This document shows, in pieces, positions 9,061 through 21,530 of a DNA stretch of 64,000 bases. This stretch comes from Magicicada septendecula. Taxonomy: Eukaryota; Arthropoda; Insecta; Hemiptera; Cicadidae. The stretch lies in the NCBI GenBank assembly GCA_034769895.1, contig CM068367.1, positions 1,312,387,046-1,312,451,045 of the forward strand, written 5' to 3'. A program made the translations under genes and the position numbers. The notes beneath the pieces were generated by a model, which worked only from the letters and a program-made list of their open reading frames with translations, had not been told where the DNA came from and did not search any database. Numbering within the stretch: position 1 is the stretch's first letter; each line of letters starts with the position of its first letter.

Positions 9061-11286
9061 TTGTTACCTGTCTTAATTAATGTGTTGTTAATAAATATAT
9101 CTATTCGGTTGTTACCGATGAAACCTCCTGAAAATATATTATTAGGCAAACAAAATTATAATTATGTTCCTTTAATTTATAATCATACTACAATATAGAT
9201 TTAACTTAGTTCTCAGTGGTTGGGTAATATTAGCGATATGTACAGAGTATTGACTGAATGTAATGGGTATTTTTGTCAACCCTAGTCACTCGATGTTAGA
9301 AAATTCTATTCAAATTTTGTACTAAACACAAGCTAGTTCAGCAATCTCCCGTTCCACCAGCTGCAAGCGTTTAGCGCTGTTACTTGTAATAAGCGTACTT
9401 ATAGGTTAGTTGTTCATCGGGTTTGAATCAACTTTTTTGTAAATTATTCCAACCACTACGTATAGTATTTATTCTGCAATAACTTCAAAGGTTATCTCAT
9501 ACAATAAAGATCCTTTATTAATTTTCTCTATTAATTCACAGTCCACGTTATCTCAAAAATAATAATATTATCAAATCGATCACACAAAAATATATCGATT
9601 ATCAATTAATCAAATTCTATAGACTTATACAAATGAAAAATAATAATAAATAGTTCTTATCCCAGGGTTCGTAAAGTTCTTGGAACCATTAGTAAGGCCA
9701 GGTAAAATGCATAATTAAGGTTACTCAAGTATTACAAAACAAAATTATTTACTCTAAATATAGTGAAATTAAAATAGGTTGTTTTTTACCGAGTCGACGA
9801 AAACTTTGACTGGCCGTGGACGTCTGTAAACAGTTGACAAGACTCAGTTTAACTCATCTTCATCCAATAAAAGTGTTCTGGCTTTTAATAAAATTGATTA
9901 TGGAGTGTACTGGGAAGCTCTCAGGAATTCTTCGGACTTCTGTTTTTCTCCTATGATCTTGATAATTGTCGATCCCGGTGGAATGAAAATGGTATCCCGG
10001 CTTCTTCTTCAAATGAAGGTTAACTCTGCCAAATGAGGTCTTCTTGTTTTTTCAATAATTCCGTTAGTTCGGACTTTAATTCTCTTAACTGATCTTCTGG
10101 TTATAGGAGGAATTGGTTTGATACCGACTCCAGCGGAATTATTTGGTGAATGAGGTGAGGGGTTTTCAATTCTTTTTTAAATGTATTCAGTTACAATTTT
10201 GAAGTCTATTTAGTTTATCACTTATCAGTATTAAGATAGAATTATCTTTCAAAGAGGGTTTTTAATTTTGATTCATTTTTCTTCCGAATTTATTATTCAT
10301 ATTTTTTAAATGTATCGGCCCATCTCAACCTAATAGCTTGTAACAATCAGAACGAATGATTCAATATCAACAACTCATGTCCATTTCAGTTGCCTTAACA
10401 ACCACGTTTTTTCGTCATTGGGTGAAACTAGATATCCTAGAGCCAGAATTATAGAATATTACTACTCTATGTCAATAAAATACTCCATGTCTGGAATAAT
10501 ACTAAATTACCTCAGATTCTCACCTAACCTTCCTTCTTAAACAGTAAATGTTTTACCATAGTTTCGTTGGACTGGACTTCTTAAAAAGGTATTAATTTCC
10601 TTTCACAAATATGGAATTTAGGCCTATAGGTTTTCTTACACTGTTATAACATTGATTGGTCTTTTAACTTAATTTTCTTTTACCTGACCTACTGTACAAT
10701 TAGTTATTGGTTAATGGTTAATTACATTAATTTTAATTTCCTGGTGTTTACTTTATTACATTAATTAACTGGTCCTGGAACCCTTCATTAGTTTACAATA
10801 TAATTGTCAGAACTACTTGTCAAACCTTAAACACTGATTGCCCTCCTGGCCAAGTTTACAAATGTTAATTAAAACAACAGCATTATTCAATTTTAGACAA
10901 TACTTAAAACTTAGTATAATGCCTAACAGTGGTAATTATACTTGATTGTCTAAAGACAAATTTAACATAAATATAAACATAATCATTGATGAAGTATTTC
11001 TATTAAACAACATCAGTTCATTCCTACCATACTCAAAATATAACATAAATATTCTGTAAACATTAAGATGTTACATTATAAAAAAAAGAAGCATAATTTA
11101 TTATATTTAACTATTAATTGGTATGGTTTTTTATATTCAACATTAATTATTGCCTCTTTTGACTTGAGGCACTTCTCAGATACATTAACTACTGAGCAAC
11201 CTTAATTCAGGGTATGGTCCTTGACCATGTTTCATTCAATTTTTTATGTAACGTTGGGGACCTCAACTCTGTTACGTTACATAACA
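8891..11286 (-). repeat. Family A LTR 1 (shared)
   Basis: 2396 bp. On the minus strand it starts TGTTATGTAACGTAAC right after a GAAGGGGAGGGG polypurine tract and ends TTTTATTACA 3 nt before the PBS. Its ends are therefore TG...CA and short imperfect inverted repeats. It is flanked by internal regions on both sides, so it acts as the 3' LTR of unit 2 and the 5' LTR of unit 1. No clear TATA box was found and no long ORF is credible. Confidence 0.75.
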
Positions 11287-11298
11287 CCCCTCCCCTTC
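11287..11298 (-). other. Polypurine tract, family A
   Basis: The minus strand reads GAAGGGGAGGGG, directly followed by the LTR start TGTTATGTAACG. It would prime plus-strand DNA synthesis. The same tract is at 16167-16178. A second purine tract, GGAGAGGAGAAG near 11868, is a weaker alternative. Confidence 0.65.
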
Positions 11299-12383
11299 GA
11301 AAGAAGTTTATTTTGTCTTAACAAAGTTTAGTAAAAAATAAACGCACAACTTGTATCTGACCAATTGGTTCCCCTATTCATAATACTTTTTTATTTCAGA
11401 ATTATCCATTGTATTACTATTATTTCTTCGTTCCTTCTTAAAATCAATTATTTCCCAAGTTTAAATCTTACTTCTATAATCATTCTTGTGACATTCTTTA
11501 TTAATTATACATTTTGGATCTGGTTTTATTTATTTATCTATATTTATTTGTGAGTTTTCCCTCTAATATTTAATTTTCCTAAACCTCCCTAACATTATAA
11601 CTGGAATCGAATCGGTGGTGCTCTATCGGCTAACCAATTACCGTCGTCCGTTACATACCTTCTGGGATCAGAGGAACATCATCTCTGCCCAGTTAAATGA
11701 TTGCTGGAATATTCTACAGTCAATCTTCATTAATAAACCTCGCAAGGTAGTCATCATGTGACCTTCAATAAAATCATTAATAATAATAATACTCTAGGGA
11801 TTATTCACTGTACTTTAACTCAGATCATATTATTTCTTCATATTAATTCTTCCTTCTATTATACACTTCTCCTCTCCAATACTTGGCTATTTTATTGACA
11901 TTTATTAATTGGCTTTCTTACGGATAATTCTTAAATATTTGTTTTTTTCTTTCTTGTGATCCTTTTGACGGTTCCATTTTGGCTTCTTCATTCTCTTATC
12001 TTCCTTGGCTCATATTCCTTTATTACCAATACAGCTGGTTATGAGATTTTGGTTAGTATTATACATTACATCATGTAATTATAATTCTTCTGGCACAATC
12101 ATTATTATTCCTTTTACATTCTGAATTACATTTCTCACTATTATATTACATCAGATAAACTCATTTTGTCTTTTGGTTTTGATGATTTTTATTAGGTTTA
12201 ATCAGTGTTATTTTTTTTCTTTTATATTAGTTTAAAGTAATTTCTTCTGAATTATATAGTAAGGTGTTCTTACTTATTTTTGAATATTGTTGTATTATTG
12301 TTTCTTCATTATTTTCCTTGGATTTGCTTGATCCTGTATCCATAAAATCCGTCCCTTTTCTTTATATTCTGTTTGGAATCTGT

Positions 12384-13675
12384 TTAACCGTGGTCCATTA
12401 TTTCCTTTGTACTGATTGTTCGGATTTCTCTAGTGTATAGAGTTATTTCTGTCCTTGTGACATATCTCATTATTGTGCAGTTCTTGCATCTTGTCGCTAT
12501 AAAATTGTCATTTATGTTCAAGTTTACTATCGCCTTTCGAACTGATTCTTCTGTACTGTTTCTTAATTGTTCTAATGGTTCATACATAAATTCCATAAGT
12601 TCTCCATGCTCCTCGATTAGTTTTGGCCTTTTTGGTCCTTCTAGTCCATCTGGGAATTCAAGTGTGGTTCGTTTAAAGTTTCTCACTTGCCTTACTTCTC
12701 TGTTTTCCGTAATTGGTATATTATGTAGCTGAACCAACCCCTTTTAATCATTTCCAATCCTTCCCGTGTATTTATTAATTTCCTTTTACACATTTGTCTT
12801 ATTCTCACTGTCTTCATTTCATCATGAACCCGTTCTATTCTTCCGGTTATATTAATTGGTATCCCGTCAAATTTTTCTTGGGTCTTCGCTTGTAGGTTTT
12901 CTATTTGGGTAATTTTGGACTCTACTTCCACTCTGAGTTGCATGATGGGTTCATCTGTCTTTTCCAGACCCACCTTAATTTCATTTATTTGCTGTCTTAC
13001 TTCCACTTCATAGCTATCAACTCCTTTGCTCCGTGTTTCATTGACAATTATAATACTTCCATTGATGACTTCCCTCAACGCTAAACCTTGTTCATTGATG
13101 ATTTGCCGCAACTCCTTATTACGGTTTTCAATTTTCTCATCTATTTGTTTGGTATTTTCCAGAATCTGCTTTAAGCTCTCATCGTTTCTATCAAACCTTT
13201 CATTGATTTGGTTTAAGCTTTCATTTATCCTCCGGTTATTCTCATCATTTTCCTCCTTATTTTCGTCAAACTTCTCATTCATTAATTTGATTAAATTCTC
13301 ACTCAAAATTTCATTTTGTTTCTTTGAGTTTTCGTTAATACTGTCTATTTTTTCGTTAGTTTGTCTTAAACTCTCATTAGTTTCCTCCTTGGTTTGTTTT
13401 GAGTTTTCCTCCTGTTTCCTAAATTGTTCGGCCATAAATCTCATCATATCTTGCCAATTTGGTTCTTCTCTGGCTACCGTTTTATCTGGTTGGTCCCCTT
13501 GGGCATCCTCTTCAACTATTTCCTTCTCTGTGATAATTGCTTCAGTTTCTTCTTTATCATCCATTGTTTGTTCCATTTCACTGTCCGTAAATGTTTCTAT
13601 CTCTCGTTCCCGTCCACCTTCTTCCTTCTCCTTCTCTTCTGCCCCCTTCTTCGATCTGCCTCTGGTATTATGCAT
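12384..13675 (-). pseudogene. Family A Gag-like ORF, copy 2, same frameshift
   Basis: Identical to copy 1, including the missing base (here near 12737). It is split into a 327-residue N-terminal frame (12692-13675) and a 117-codon C-terminal frame (12384-12737). Identity through coding and non-coding parts shows a recent duplication of the whole unit rather than selection on the protein. Confidence 0.85.
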
Positions 13676-13770
13676 TCCTGTGCCTCTAATGGTTGGCTGC
13701 TCAAGTTAAGTACCAGTTAATATGATTTTTTTTCTTTCCTTAACTAAAGCCCACTCGTTGAGCGCCAATT

Positions 13771-16166
13771 TGTAATAAAACGATTTTAAGTGAGTCCTTC
13801 TTAATTCACCCCCACGTTGGAGTCGTCAATTTGTAATAAAACGATTTTAGACGGTGTTAAGAGAAGATAATGATGACCTTGTTGTGAGCGTCAATTTGTA
13901 AAGAACTCGTTGAAGGTGGCAATTTGTAACAATTAAAATGTTGTTACCTGTCTTAATTAATGTGTTGTTAATAAATATATCTATTCGGTTGTTACCGATG
14001 AAACCTCCTGAAAATATATTATTAGGCAAACAAAATTATAATTATGTTCCTTTAATTTATAATCATACTACAATATAGATTTAACTTAGTTCTCAGTGGT
14101 TGGGTAATATTAGCGATATGTACAGAGTATTGACTGAATGTAATGGGTATTTTTGTCAACCCTAGTCACTCGATGTTAGAAAATTCTATTCAAATTTTGT
14201 ACTAAACACAAGCTAGTTCAGCAATCTCCCGTTCCACCAGCTGCAAGCGTTTAGCGCTGTTACTTGTAATAAGCGTACTTATAGGTTAGTTGTTCATCGG
14301 GTTTGAATCAACTTTTTTGTAAATTATTCCAACCACTACGTATAGTATTTATTCTGCAATAACTTCAAAGGTTATCTCATACAATAAAGATCCTTTATTA
14401 ATTTTCTCTATTAATTCACAGTCCACGTTATCTCAAAAATAATAATATTATCAAATCGATCACACAAAAATATATCGATTATCAATTAATCAAATTCTAT
14501 AGACTTATACAAATGAAAAATAATAATAAATAGTTCTTATCCCAGGGTTCGTAAAGTTCTTGGAACCATTAGTAAGGCCAGGTAAAATGCATAATTAAGG
14601 TTACTCAAGTATTACAAAACAAAATTATTTACTCTAAATATAGTGAAATTAAAATAGGTTGTTTTTTACCGAGTCGACGAAAACTTTGACTGGCCGTGGA
14701 CGTCTGTAAACAGTTGACAAGACTCAGTTTAACTCATCTTCATCCAATAAAAGTGTTCTGGCTTTTAATAAAATTGATTATGGAGTGTACTGGGAAGCTC
14801 TCAGGAATTCTTCGGACTTCTGTTTTTCTCCTATGATCTTGATAATTGTCGATCCCGGTGGAATGAAAATGGTATCCCGGCTTCTTCTTCAAATGAAGGT
14901 TAACTCTGCCAAATGAGGTCTTCTTGTTTTTTCAATAATTCCGTTAGTTCGGACTTTAATTCTCTTAACTGATCTTCTGGTTATAGGAGGAATTGGTTTG
15001 ATACCGACTCCAGCGGAATTATTTGGTGAATGAGGTGAGGGGTTTTCAATTCTTTTTTAAATGTATTCAGTTACAATTTTGAAGTCTATTTAGTTTATCA
15101 CTTATCAGTATTAAGATAGAATTATCTTTCAAAGAGGGTTTTTAATTTTGATTCATTTTTCTTCCGAATTTATTATTCATATTTTTTAAATGTATCGGCC
15201 CATCTCAACCTAATAGCTTGTAACAATCAGAACGAATGATTCAATATCAACAACTCATGTCCATTTCAGTTGCCTTAACAACCACGTTTTTTCGTCATTG
15301 GGTGAAACTAGATATCCTAGAGCCAGAATTATAGAATATTACTACTCTATGTCAATAAAATACTCCATGTCTGGAATAATACTAAATTACCTCAGATTCT
15401 CACCTAACCTTCCTTCTTAAACAGTAAATGTTTTACCATAGTTTCGTTGGACTGGACTTCTTAAAAAGGTATTAATTTCCTTTCACAAATATGGAATTTA
15501 GGCCTATAGGTTTTCTTACACTGTTATAACATTGATTGGTCTTTTAACTTAATTTTCTTTTACCTGACCTACTGTACAATTAGTTATTGGTTAATGGTTA
15601 ATTACATTAATTTTAATTTCCTGGTGTTTACTTTATTACATTAATTAACTGGTCCTGGAACCCTTCATTAGTTTACAATATAATTGTCAGAACTACTTGT
15701 CAAACCTTAAACACTGATTGCCCTCCTGGCCAAGTTTACAAATGTTAATTAAAACAACAGCATTATTCAATTTTAGACAATACTTAAAACTTAGTATAAT
15801 GCCTAACAGTGGTAATTATACTTGATTGTCTAAAGACAAATTTAACATAAATATAAACATAATCATTGATGAAGTATTTCTATTAAACAACATCAGTTCA
15901 TTCCTACCATACTCAAAATATAACATAAATATTCTGTAAACATTAAGATGTTACATTATAAAAAAAAGAAGCATAATTTATTATATTTAACTATTAATTG
16001 GTATGGTTTTTTATATTCAACATTAATTATTGCCTCTTTTGACTTGAGGCACTTCTCAGATACATTAACTACTGAGCAACCTTAATTCAGGGTATGGTCC
16101 TTGACCATGTTTCATTCAATTTTTTATGTAACGTTGGGGACCTCAACTCTGTTACGTTACATAACA
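13771..16166 (-). repeat. Family A LTR 2 (shared)
   Basis: Same length and ends as LTR 1 (offset exactly 4880 bp). It separates internal regions 2 and 3. I saw no differences from LTR 1 in the lines compared. Confidence 0.75.
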
Positions 16167-18652
16167 CCCCTCCCCTTCGAAAGAAGTTTATTTTGTCTTA
16201 ACAAAGTTTAGTAAAAAATAAACGCACAACTTGTATCTGACCAATTGGTTCCCCTATTCATAATACTTTTTTATTTCAGAATTATCCATTGTATTACTAT
16301 TATTTCTTCGTTCCTTCTTAAAATCAATTATTTCCCAAGTTTAAATCTTACTTCTATAATCATTCTTGTGACATTCTTTATTAATTATACATTTTGGATC
16401 TGGTTTTATTTATTTATCTATATTTATTTGTGAGTTTTCCCTCTAATATTTAATTTTCCTAAACCTCCCTAACATTATAACTGGAATCGAATCGGTGGTG
16501 CTCTATCGGCTAACCAATTACCGTCGTCCGTTACATACCTTCTGGGATCAGAGGAACATCATCTCTGCCCAGTTAAATGATTGCTGGAATATTCTACAGT
16601 CAATCTTCATTAATAAACCTCGCAAGGTAGTCATCATGTGACCTTCAATAAAATCATTAATAATAATAATACTCTAGGGATTATTCACTGTACTTTAACT
16701 CAGATCATATTATTTCTTCATATTAATTCTTCCTTCTATTATACACTTCTCCTCTCCAATACTTGGCTATTTTATTGACATTTATTAATTGGCTTTCTTA
16801 CGGATAATTCTTAAATATTTGTTTTTTTCTTTTCTTGTGATCCTTTTGACGGTTCCATTTTGGCTTCTTCATTCTCTTATCTTCCTTGGCTCATATTCCT
16901 TTATTACCAATACAGCTGGTTATGAGATTTTGGTTAGTATTATACATTACATCATGTAATTATAATTCTTCTGGCACAATCATTATTATTCCTTTTACAT
17001 TCTGAATTACATTTCTCACTATTATATTACATCAGATAAACTCATTTTGTCTTTTGGTTTTGATGATTTTTATTAGGTTTAATCAGTGTTATTTTTTTTC
17101 TTTTATATTAGTTTAAAGTAATTTCTTCTGAATTATATAGTAAGGTGTTCTTACTTATTTTTGAATTTTGTTGTATTATTGTTTCTTCATTATTTTCCTT
17201 GGATTTGCTTGATCCTGTATCCATAAAATCCGTCCCTTTTCTTTATATTCTGTTTGGAATCTGTTTAACCGTGGTCCATTATTTCCTTTGTACTGATTGT
17301 TCGGATTTCTCTAGTGTATAGAGTTATTTCTGTCCTTGTGACATATCTCATTATTGTGCAGTTCTTGCATCTTGTCGCTATAAAATTGTCATTTATGTTC
17401 AAGTTTACTATCGCCTTTCGAACTGATTCTTCTGTACTGTTTCTTAATTGTTCTAATGGTTCATACATAAATTCCATAAGTCCTCCATGCTCCTCGGTTA
17501 GTTTTGGCCTTTTTGGTCCTTCTAGTCCATCTGGGAATTCAAGTGTGGTTCGTTTAAAGTTTCTCACTTGCCTTACTTCTCTGTTTTCCGTAATTGGTAT
17601 ATTATGTAGCTGAACCAATCCCCTTTTAATCATTTCCAATCCTTCCCGTGTATTTATTAATTTCCTTTTACACATTTGTCTTATTCTCACTGTCTTCATT
17701 TCATCATGAACCCGTTCTATTCTTCCGGTTATATTAATTGGTATCCCGTCAAATTTTTCTTGGGTCTTCGCTTGTAGGTTTTCTATTTGGGTAATTTTGG
17801 TCTCTACTTCCACTCTGAGTTGCATGATGGGTTCATCTGTCTTTTCCAGACCCACCTTAATTTCATTTATTTGCTGTCTTACTTCCACTTCATAGCTATC
17901 AACTCCTTTGCTCCGTGTTTCATTGACAATTATAATACTTCCATTGATGACTTCCCTCAATGCTAAACCTTGTTCATTGATGATTTGCCGCAACTCCTTA
18001 TTACGGTTTTCAATTTTCTCATCTATTTGTTTGGTATTTTCCAGAATCTGCTTTAAGCTCTCATCGTTTCTATCAAACCTTTCATTGATTTGGTTTAAGC
18101 TTTCATTTATCCTCCGGTTATTCTCATCATTTTCCTCCTTATTTTTGTCAAACTTCTCATTCATTAATTTGATTAAATTCTCACTCAAAATTTCATTTTG
18201 TTTCTTTGAGTTTTCGTTAATACTGTCTATTTTTTCGTTAGTTTGTCTTAAACTCTCATTAGTTTCCTCCTTGGTTTGTTTTGAGTTTTCCTCCTGTTTC
18301 CTAAATTGTTCGGCCATAAATCTCATCATATCTTGCCAATTTGGTTCTTCTCTGGCTACCGTTTTATCTGGTTGGTCTCCTTGGGCATCCTCTTCAACTA
18401 TTTCCTTCTCTGTGATAATTGCTTCAGTTTCTTCTTTATCATCCATTGTTTGTTCCATTTCACTGTCTGTAAATGTTTCTATCTCTCGTTCCCGTCCACC
18501 TTCTTCCTTCTCCTTCTCTTCTGCCCCCTTCTTCTTCGATCTGCCTCTGGTATTATGCATTCCTGTGCCTCTAATGGTTGGCTGCTCAAGTTAAGTACCA
18601 GTTAATATGATTTTTTTTCTTTTAACTAAAGCCCACTCGTTGAGCGCCAATT
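16167..18652 (-). mobile_element. Family A internal region, unit 3
   Basis: PBS (18631-18649), leader, intact Gag-like ORF, 1.1 kb non-coding sequence, PPT (16167-16178). It is slightly diverged from units 1 and 2 through substitutions and small indels, such as a shorter TTTCTTT run in the leader. Confidence 0.75.
17265..18560 (-). CDS. Family A Gag-like coiled-coil protein, intact copy
   Basis: 431 residues, the only unbroken family A copy. An N-terminus MHNTRGRSKKKG is followed by a strongly acidic stretch (about 15-60). A WQDMMRFM motif lies at 75-82. A very long Asn/Glu/Gln/Lys-rich coiled coil with heptad-like IN-x-x-x/LN-x-x spacing covers about 83-290. A basic block (290-340) contains REGLEM and GL...IPI, and a C-terminal tail carries CKNC near 398-401. 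The position after LTR and PBS marks it as the Gag ORF of an LTR element. The capsid major homology region and CCHC knuckle are not visible, so the particle-forming part may be lost or too diverged. The start codon is the first ATG after the PBS. It is unlikely to be a host gene. Confidence 0.75.
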   Translation of the reverse strand: MHNTRGRSKKKGAEEKEKEEGGREREIETFTDSEMEQTMDDKEETEAIITEKEIVEEDAQGDQPDKTVAREEPNWQDMMRFMAEQFRKQEENSKQTKEETNESLRQTNEKIDSINENSKKQNEILSENLIKLMNEKFDKNKEENDENNRRINESLNQINERFDRNDESLKQILENTKQIDEKIENRNKELRQIINEQGLALREVINGSIIIVNETRSKGVDSYEVEVRQQINEIKVGLEKTDEPIMQLRVEVETKITQIENLQAKTQEKFDGIPINITGRIERVHDEMKTVRIRQMCKRKLINTREGLEMIKRGLVQLHNIPITENREVRQVRNFKRTTLEFPDGLEGPKRPKLTEEHGGLMEFMYEPLEQLRNSTEESVRKAIVNLNINDNFIATRCKNCTIMRYVTRTEITLYTREIRTISTKEIMDHG

Positions 18653-20307
18653 TGTAATAAAACGATTTTAAGTGAGTCCTTCTTAATTCAGCCCCACGTT
18701 GGAGTCGTCAATTTGTAATAAAACGATTTTAGACGGTGTTAAGAGAAGATAATGATGACCTTGTTGTGAGCGTCAATTTGTAAAGAACTCATTGAAGGTG
18801 GCAATTTGTAACAATTAAAATGTTGTTACCTGTCTTAATTAATGTGTTGTTAATAAATATATCTATTCGGTTGTTACCGATGAAACCTCCTGAAAATATA
18901 TTATTAGGCAAACAAAATTATAATTATGTTCCTTTAATTTATAATCATACTACAATATAGATTTAACTTAGTTCTCAGTGGTTGGGTAATATTAGCGATA
19001 TGTATAGAGTATTGACTGAATGTAATGGGTATTTTTGTCAACCCTAGTCACTCGATGTTAGAAAATTCTATTCAAATTTTGTACTAAACACAAGCTAGTT
19101 CAGCAATCTCCCGTTCCACCAGCTGCAAGCGTTTAGCGCTGTTACTTGTAATAAGCGTACTTATAGGTTGGTTGTTCATCGGGTTTGAATCAACCTTTTT
19201 GTAAATTATTCCAACCACTACGTATAGTATTTATTCTGCAATAACTTCAAACGTTATCTCATACAATAAAGATCCTTTATTAATTTTCTCTATTAATTCA
19301 CAGTCCACGTTATCTCAAAAATAATAATATAATCAAATCGATCACACAAAAATATATCGATTATCAATTAATCAAATTCTATAGACTTATACAAATGAAA
19401 AATAATAATAAATAGTTCTTATCCCAGGGTTCGTAAAGTTCTTGGAACCATTAGTAAGGTCAGGTAAAATGCATAATTAAGGTTACTCAAGTATTACAAA
19501 ACAAAATTATTTACTCTAAATATAGTGAAATTAAAATAGGTTGTTTTTTACCGAGTCGACGAAAACTTCGACTGGCCGTGGACGTCTGTAAACAGTTGAC
19601 AAGACTCAGTTTAACTCATCTTCATCCAATAAAAGTGTTCTGGCTTTTAATAAAATTGATTATGGAGTGTACTGGGAAGCTCTCAGGAATTCTTCGGACT
19701 TCTGTTTTTCTCCTATGATCTTGATAATTGTCGATCCCGGTGGAATGAAAATGGTATCCCGGCTTCTTCTTCAAATGAAGGTTAACTCTGCCAAATGAGG
19801 TCTTCTTGTTTTTTCAATAATTCCGTTAGTTCGGACTTTAATTCTCTTAACTGATCTTCTGGTTATAGGAGGAATTGGTATGATACCGACTCCAGCAGAA
19901 TTATTTGGTGAATGAGGTGAGGGGTTTTCAATTCTTTTTTAAATGTATTCAGTTACAATTTTGAAGTCTATTTAGTTTATCACTTATCAGTATTAAGATA
20001 GAATTATCTTTCAAAGAGGGTTTTTAATTTTGATTCATTTTTCTTCCGAATTTATTATTCATATTTTTTAAATGTATCGGCCCATCTCAACCTAATAGCT
20101 TGTAACAATCAGAACGAATGATTCAATATCAACAACTCATGTCCATTTCAGTTGCCTTAACAACCACGTTTTTTCGTCATTGGGTGAAACTAGATATCCT
20201 AGAGCCAGAATTATAGAATATTACTACTCTTTGTCAATAAAATACTCCATGTCTGGAATAATACTAAATTACCTCAGATTCTCACCTAACCTTCCTTCTT
20301 AAACAGT
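18653..20307 (-). repeat. Family A LTR 3, interrupted by element C
   Basis: It has the same left end as the other A LTRs and is collinear with them to 20307 (AAACAGT). There LTR 1 continues AAATGTTTTACC but this copy switches to TGTACTATT, the terminus of element C. The remaining roughly 0.74 kb of this LTR is absent from the window and should lie beyond its right end. Confidence 0.85.
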
Positions 20308-21517
20308 TGTACTATTATTTTCTACTGATATTAATGAAACCTAAGGGATTTTACTTTTAACTCATTATTTACTCTCTAAATAATTTCTTCGGGCGCCATC
20401 TTGTATTGCCAACTATAAGGAAAACTTACCAAGGTTCGAATCAGCGAACCGGGAGAACAGAATATGGTTGCTGAAATAACAACAATCAGTTATGTTCATT
20501 AATAATTAAATTTTATTAATGCTTTATTTTTCATATTTCTTCTACTCAACCCCTTGCAACCCAAATAATTCTTAAGATTTATTACCAAATAAAATCGTAC
20601 AGACAAAACTTGTTAGTGAATAATAATTGTTTTTACCTTGAATCTCTTATATACGAATTCACTTACTCACAGTACAATAACAAGTTCTTAAAATAAATTT
20701 CCTAAGGAAACACAAACCAGCCTTCTTTGTCTAAAATACATTCTCACATACTCACGCACACACACACCGTTACTTTAGAGATCTCATTTTATGCTGAAAA
20801 CTTTATTTCTGTCTATCTAAATATTGAATATTTGAATTTTCATTTAAAGTTTTGTTTTATCCTGATCTGTTACTTATCTGTTCATTGAGTCCTGGAGATG
20901 TTACCCGCACAACATAGCTAGCGGTTTTCACTGATTCTATTGAGTTTGTATTACTTATTTCACATTTTTATATAACGGCACTAACTGTATTAACCGTTAA
21001 GTGTTTAATTTACATTTTATATATATGTTATTCACATTTTACAGGTTGCGGGCGCCCGCGATTTACGTTCCGGAACTTTTACGTATGTTACTCGTGCGAG
21101 TGGTGAAGTTAGACTGGGGCTAGGCAAACGGCACTATTTTATAAAGTTGCCGTGGTTGTATGACCAATTCTTATTGTTCTGAGGTTTGTATTACTACGCC
21201 AGCATACTGTTTTTGTTTCATAACTGCATTCCACCGTTAGGCTAGGCTCTGACGTAAGATCGTCCGATGCCGTTACATAACTGGTTTACACTGTTTTTGT
21301 ATGTAATTGGTTGACCTTGGCACAGTTTTGTCGGTTGTTTAACTCGTTTTATAAAATATTACTGAATAATTTTCACAATCAGTGCTACCACTGCCGCTAC
21401 CAATGAATATACCTTTGTTTACATTTTGTCCCAATTATCGAAAAAATGTTATTTTCTTTTATTAAAAAAATACAAATTTCTTTATTACCCCAAAATAGGC
21501 CAAAATGTCCCGTTACA
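20308..21517 (-). repeat. Element C 3' LTR
   Basis: 1210 bp. The minus strand starts TGTAACGGGACATT after a G-rich tract and ends AATAGTACA at the junction with family A sequence. Inside is a 12-bp GC-rich palindrome, GCGGGCGCCCGC (21048-21059). Two TATA-like motifs lie on the minus strand: TATATAAAAA (20966-20974) and TATAAAAT near 21140. Promoter use is a guess. Confidence 0.8.
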
Positions 21518-21520
21518 ATA

Positions 21521-21530
21521 CCCCCTCAAT
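21521..21530 (-). other. Polypurine tract, element C
   Basis: The minus strand reads ATTGAGGGGG, 3 nt before the LTR start TGTAACGGG. It resembles the tracts of families A and B in position and in the GTAAC motif that follows. Confidence 0.6.

Larger units (their letters stand above)
11287..13770 (-). mobile_element. Family A internal region, unit 2
   Basis: 2484 bp between two LTRs: PBS, short leader, Gag-like ORF (13675 to 12384), then 1.1 kb with no recognisable coding sequence up to the PPT. No pol domain is visible in any frame. The 1.1 kb holds a TAA microsatellite near 11785, which is where unit 1 meets host DNA at 6890. Confidence 0.75.
6890..20307 (-). mobile_element. Family A: tandem Gag-only LTR retroelement array, three units
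   Basis: Three head-to-tail units with a period of 4880 and then 4885 bp. On the minus strand each reads LTR (about 2.4 kb) - PBS - Gag-like ORF - non-coding - PPT - next LTR, with one LTR shared between neighbouring internal regions. Units 1 and 2 are essentially identical where compared, and unit 3 differs at scattered sites. No protease, RT or integrase is present. The left end is cut off within the internal region at a TAA repeat, without a 3' LTR. The right end is cut inside an LTR by insertion of element C. The array lies in antisense orientation to DCAF1. LTR borders were set by TG...CA ends, the PBS-like sequence and a G-rich PPT. Confidence 0.85.

Noticed and set aside
11590-11660. 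tRNA-like A and B box motifs (GATTCGATTCC) on the minus strand
   Set aside because: The boxes are too close together and no cloverleaf can be folded.
11868-11879. Alternative polypurine tract GGAGAGGAGAAG followed by TGTATAATA in family A
   Set aside because: It would give a 3-kb LTR. The tract at 11287 is more G-rich and is followed by a GTAAC-containing LTR start like those of B and C, so that border was preferred.
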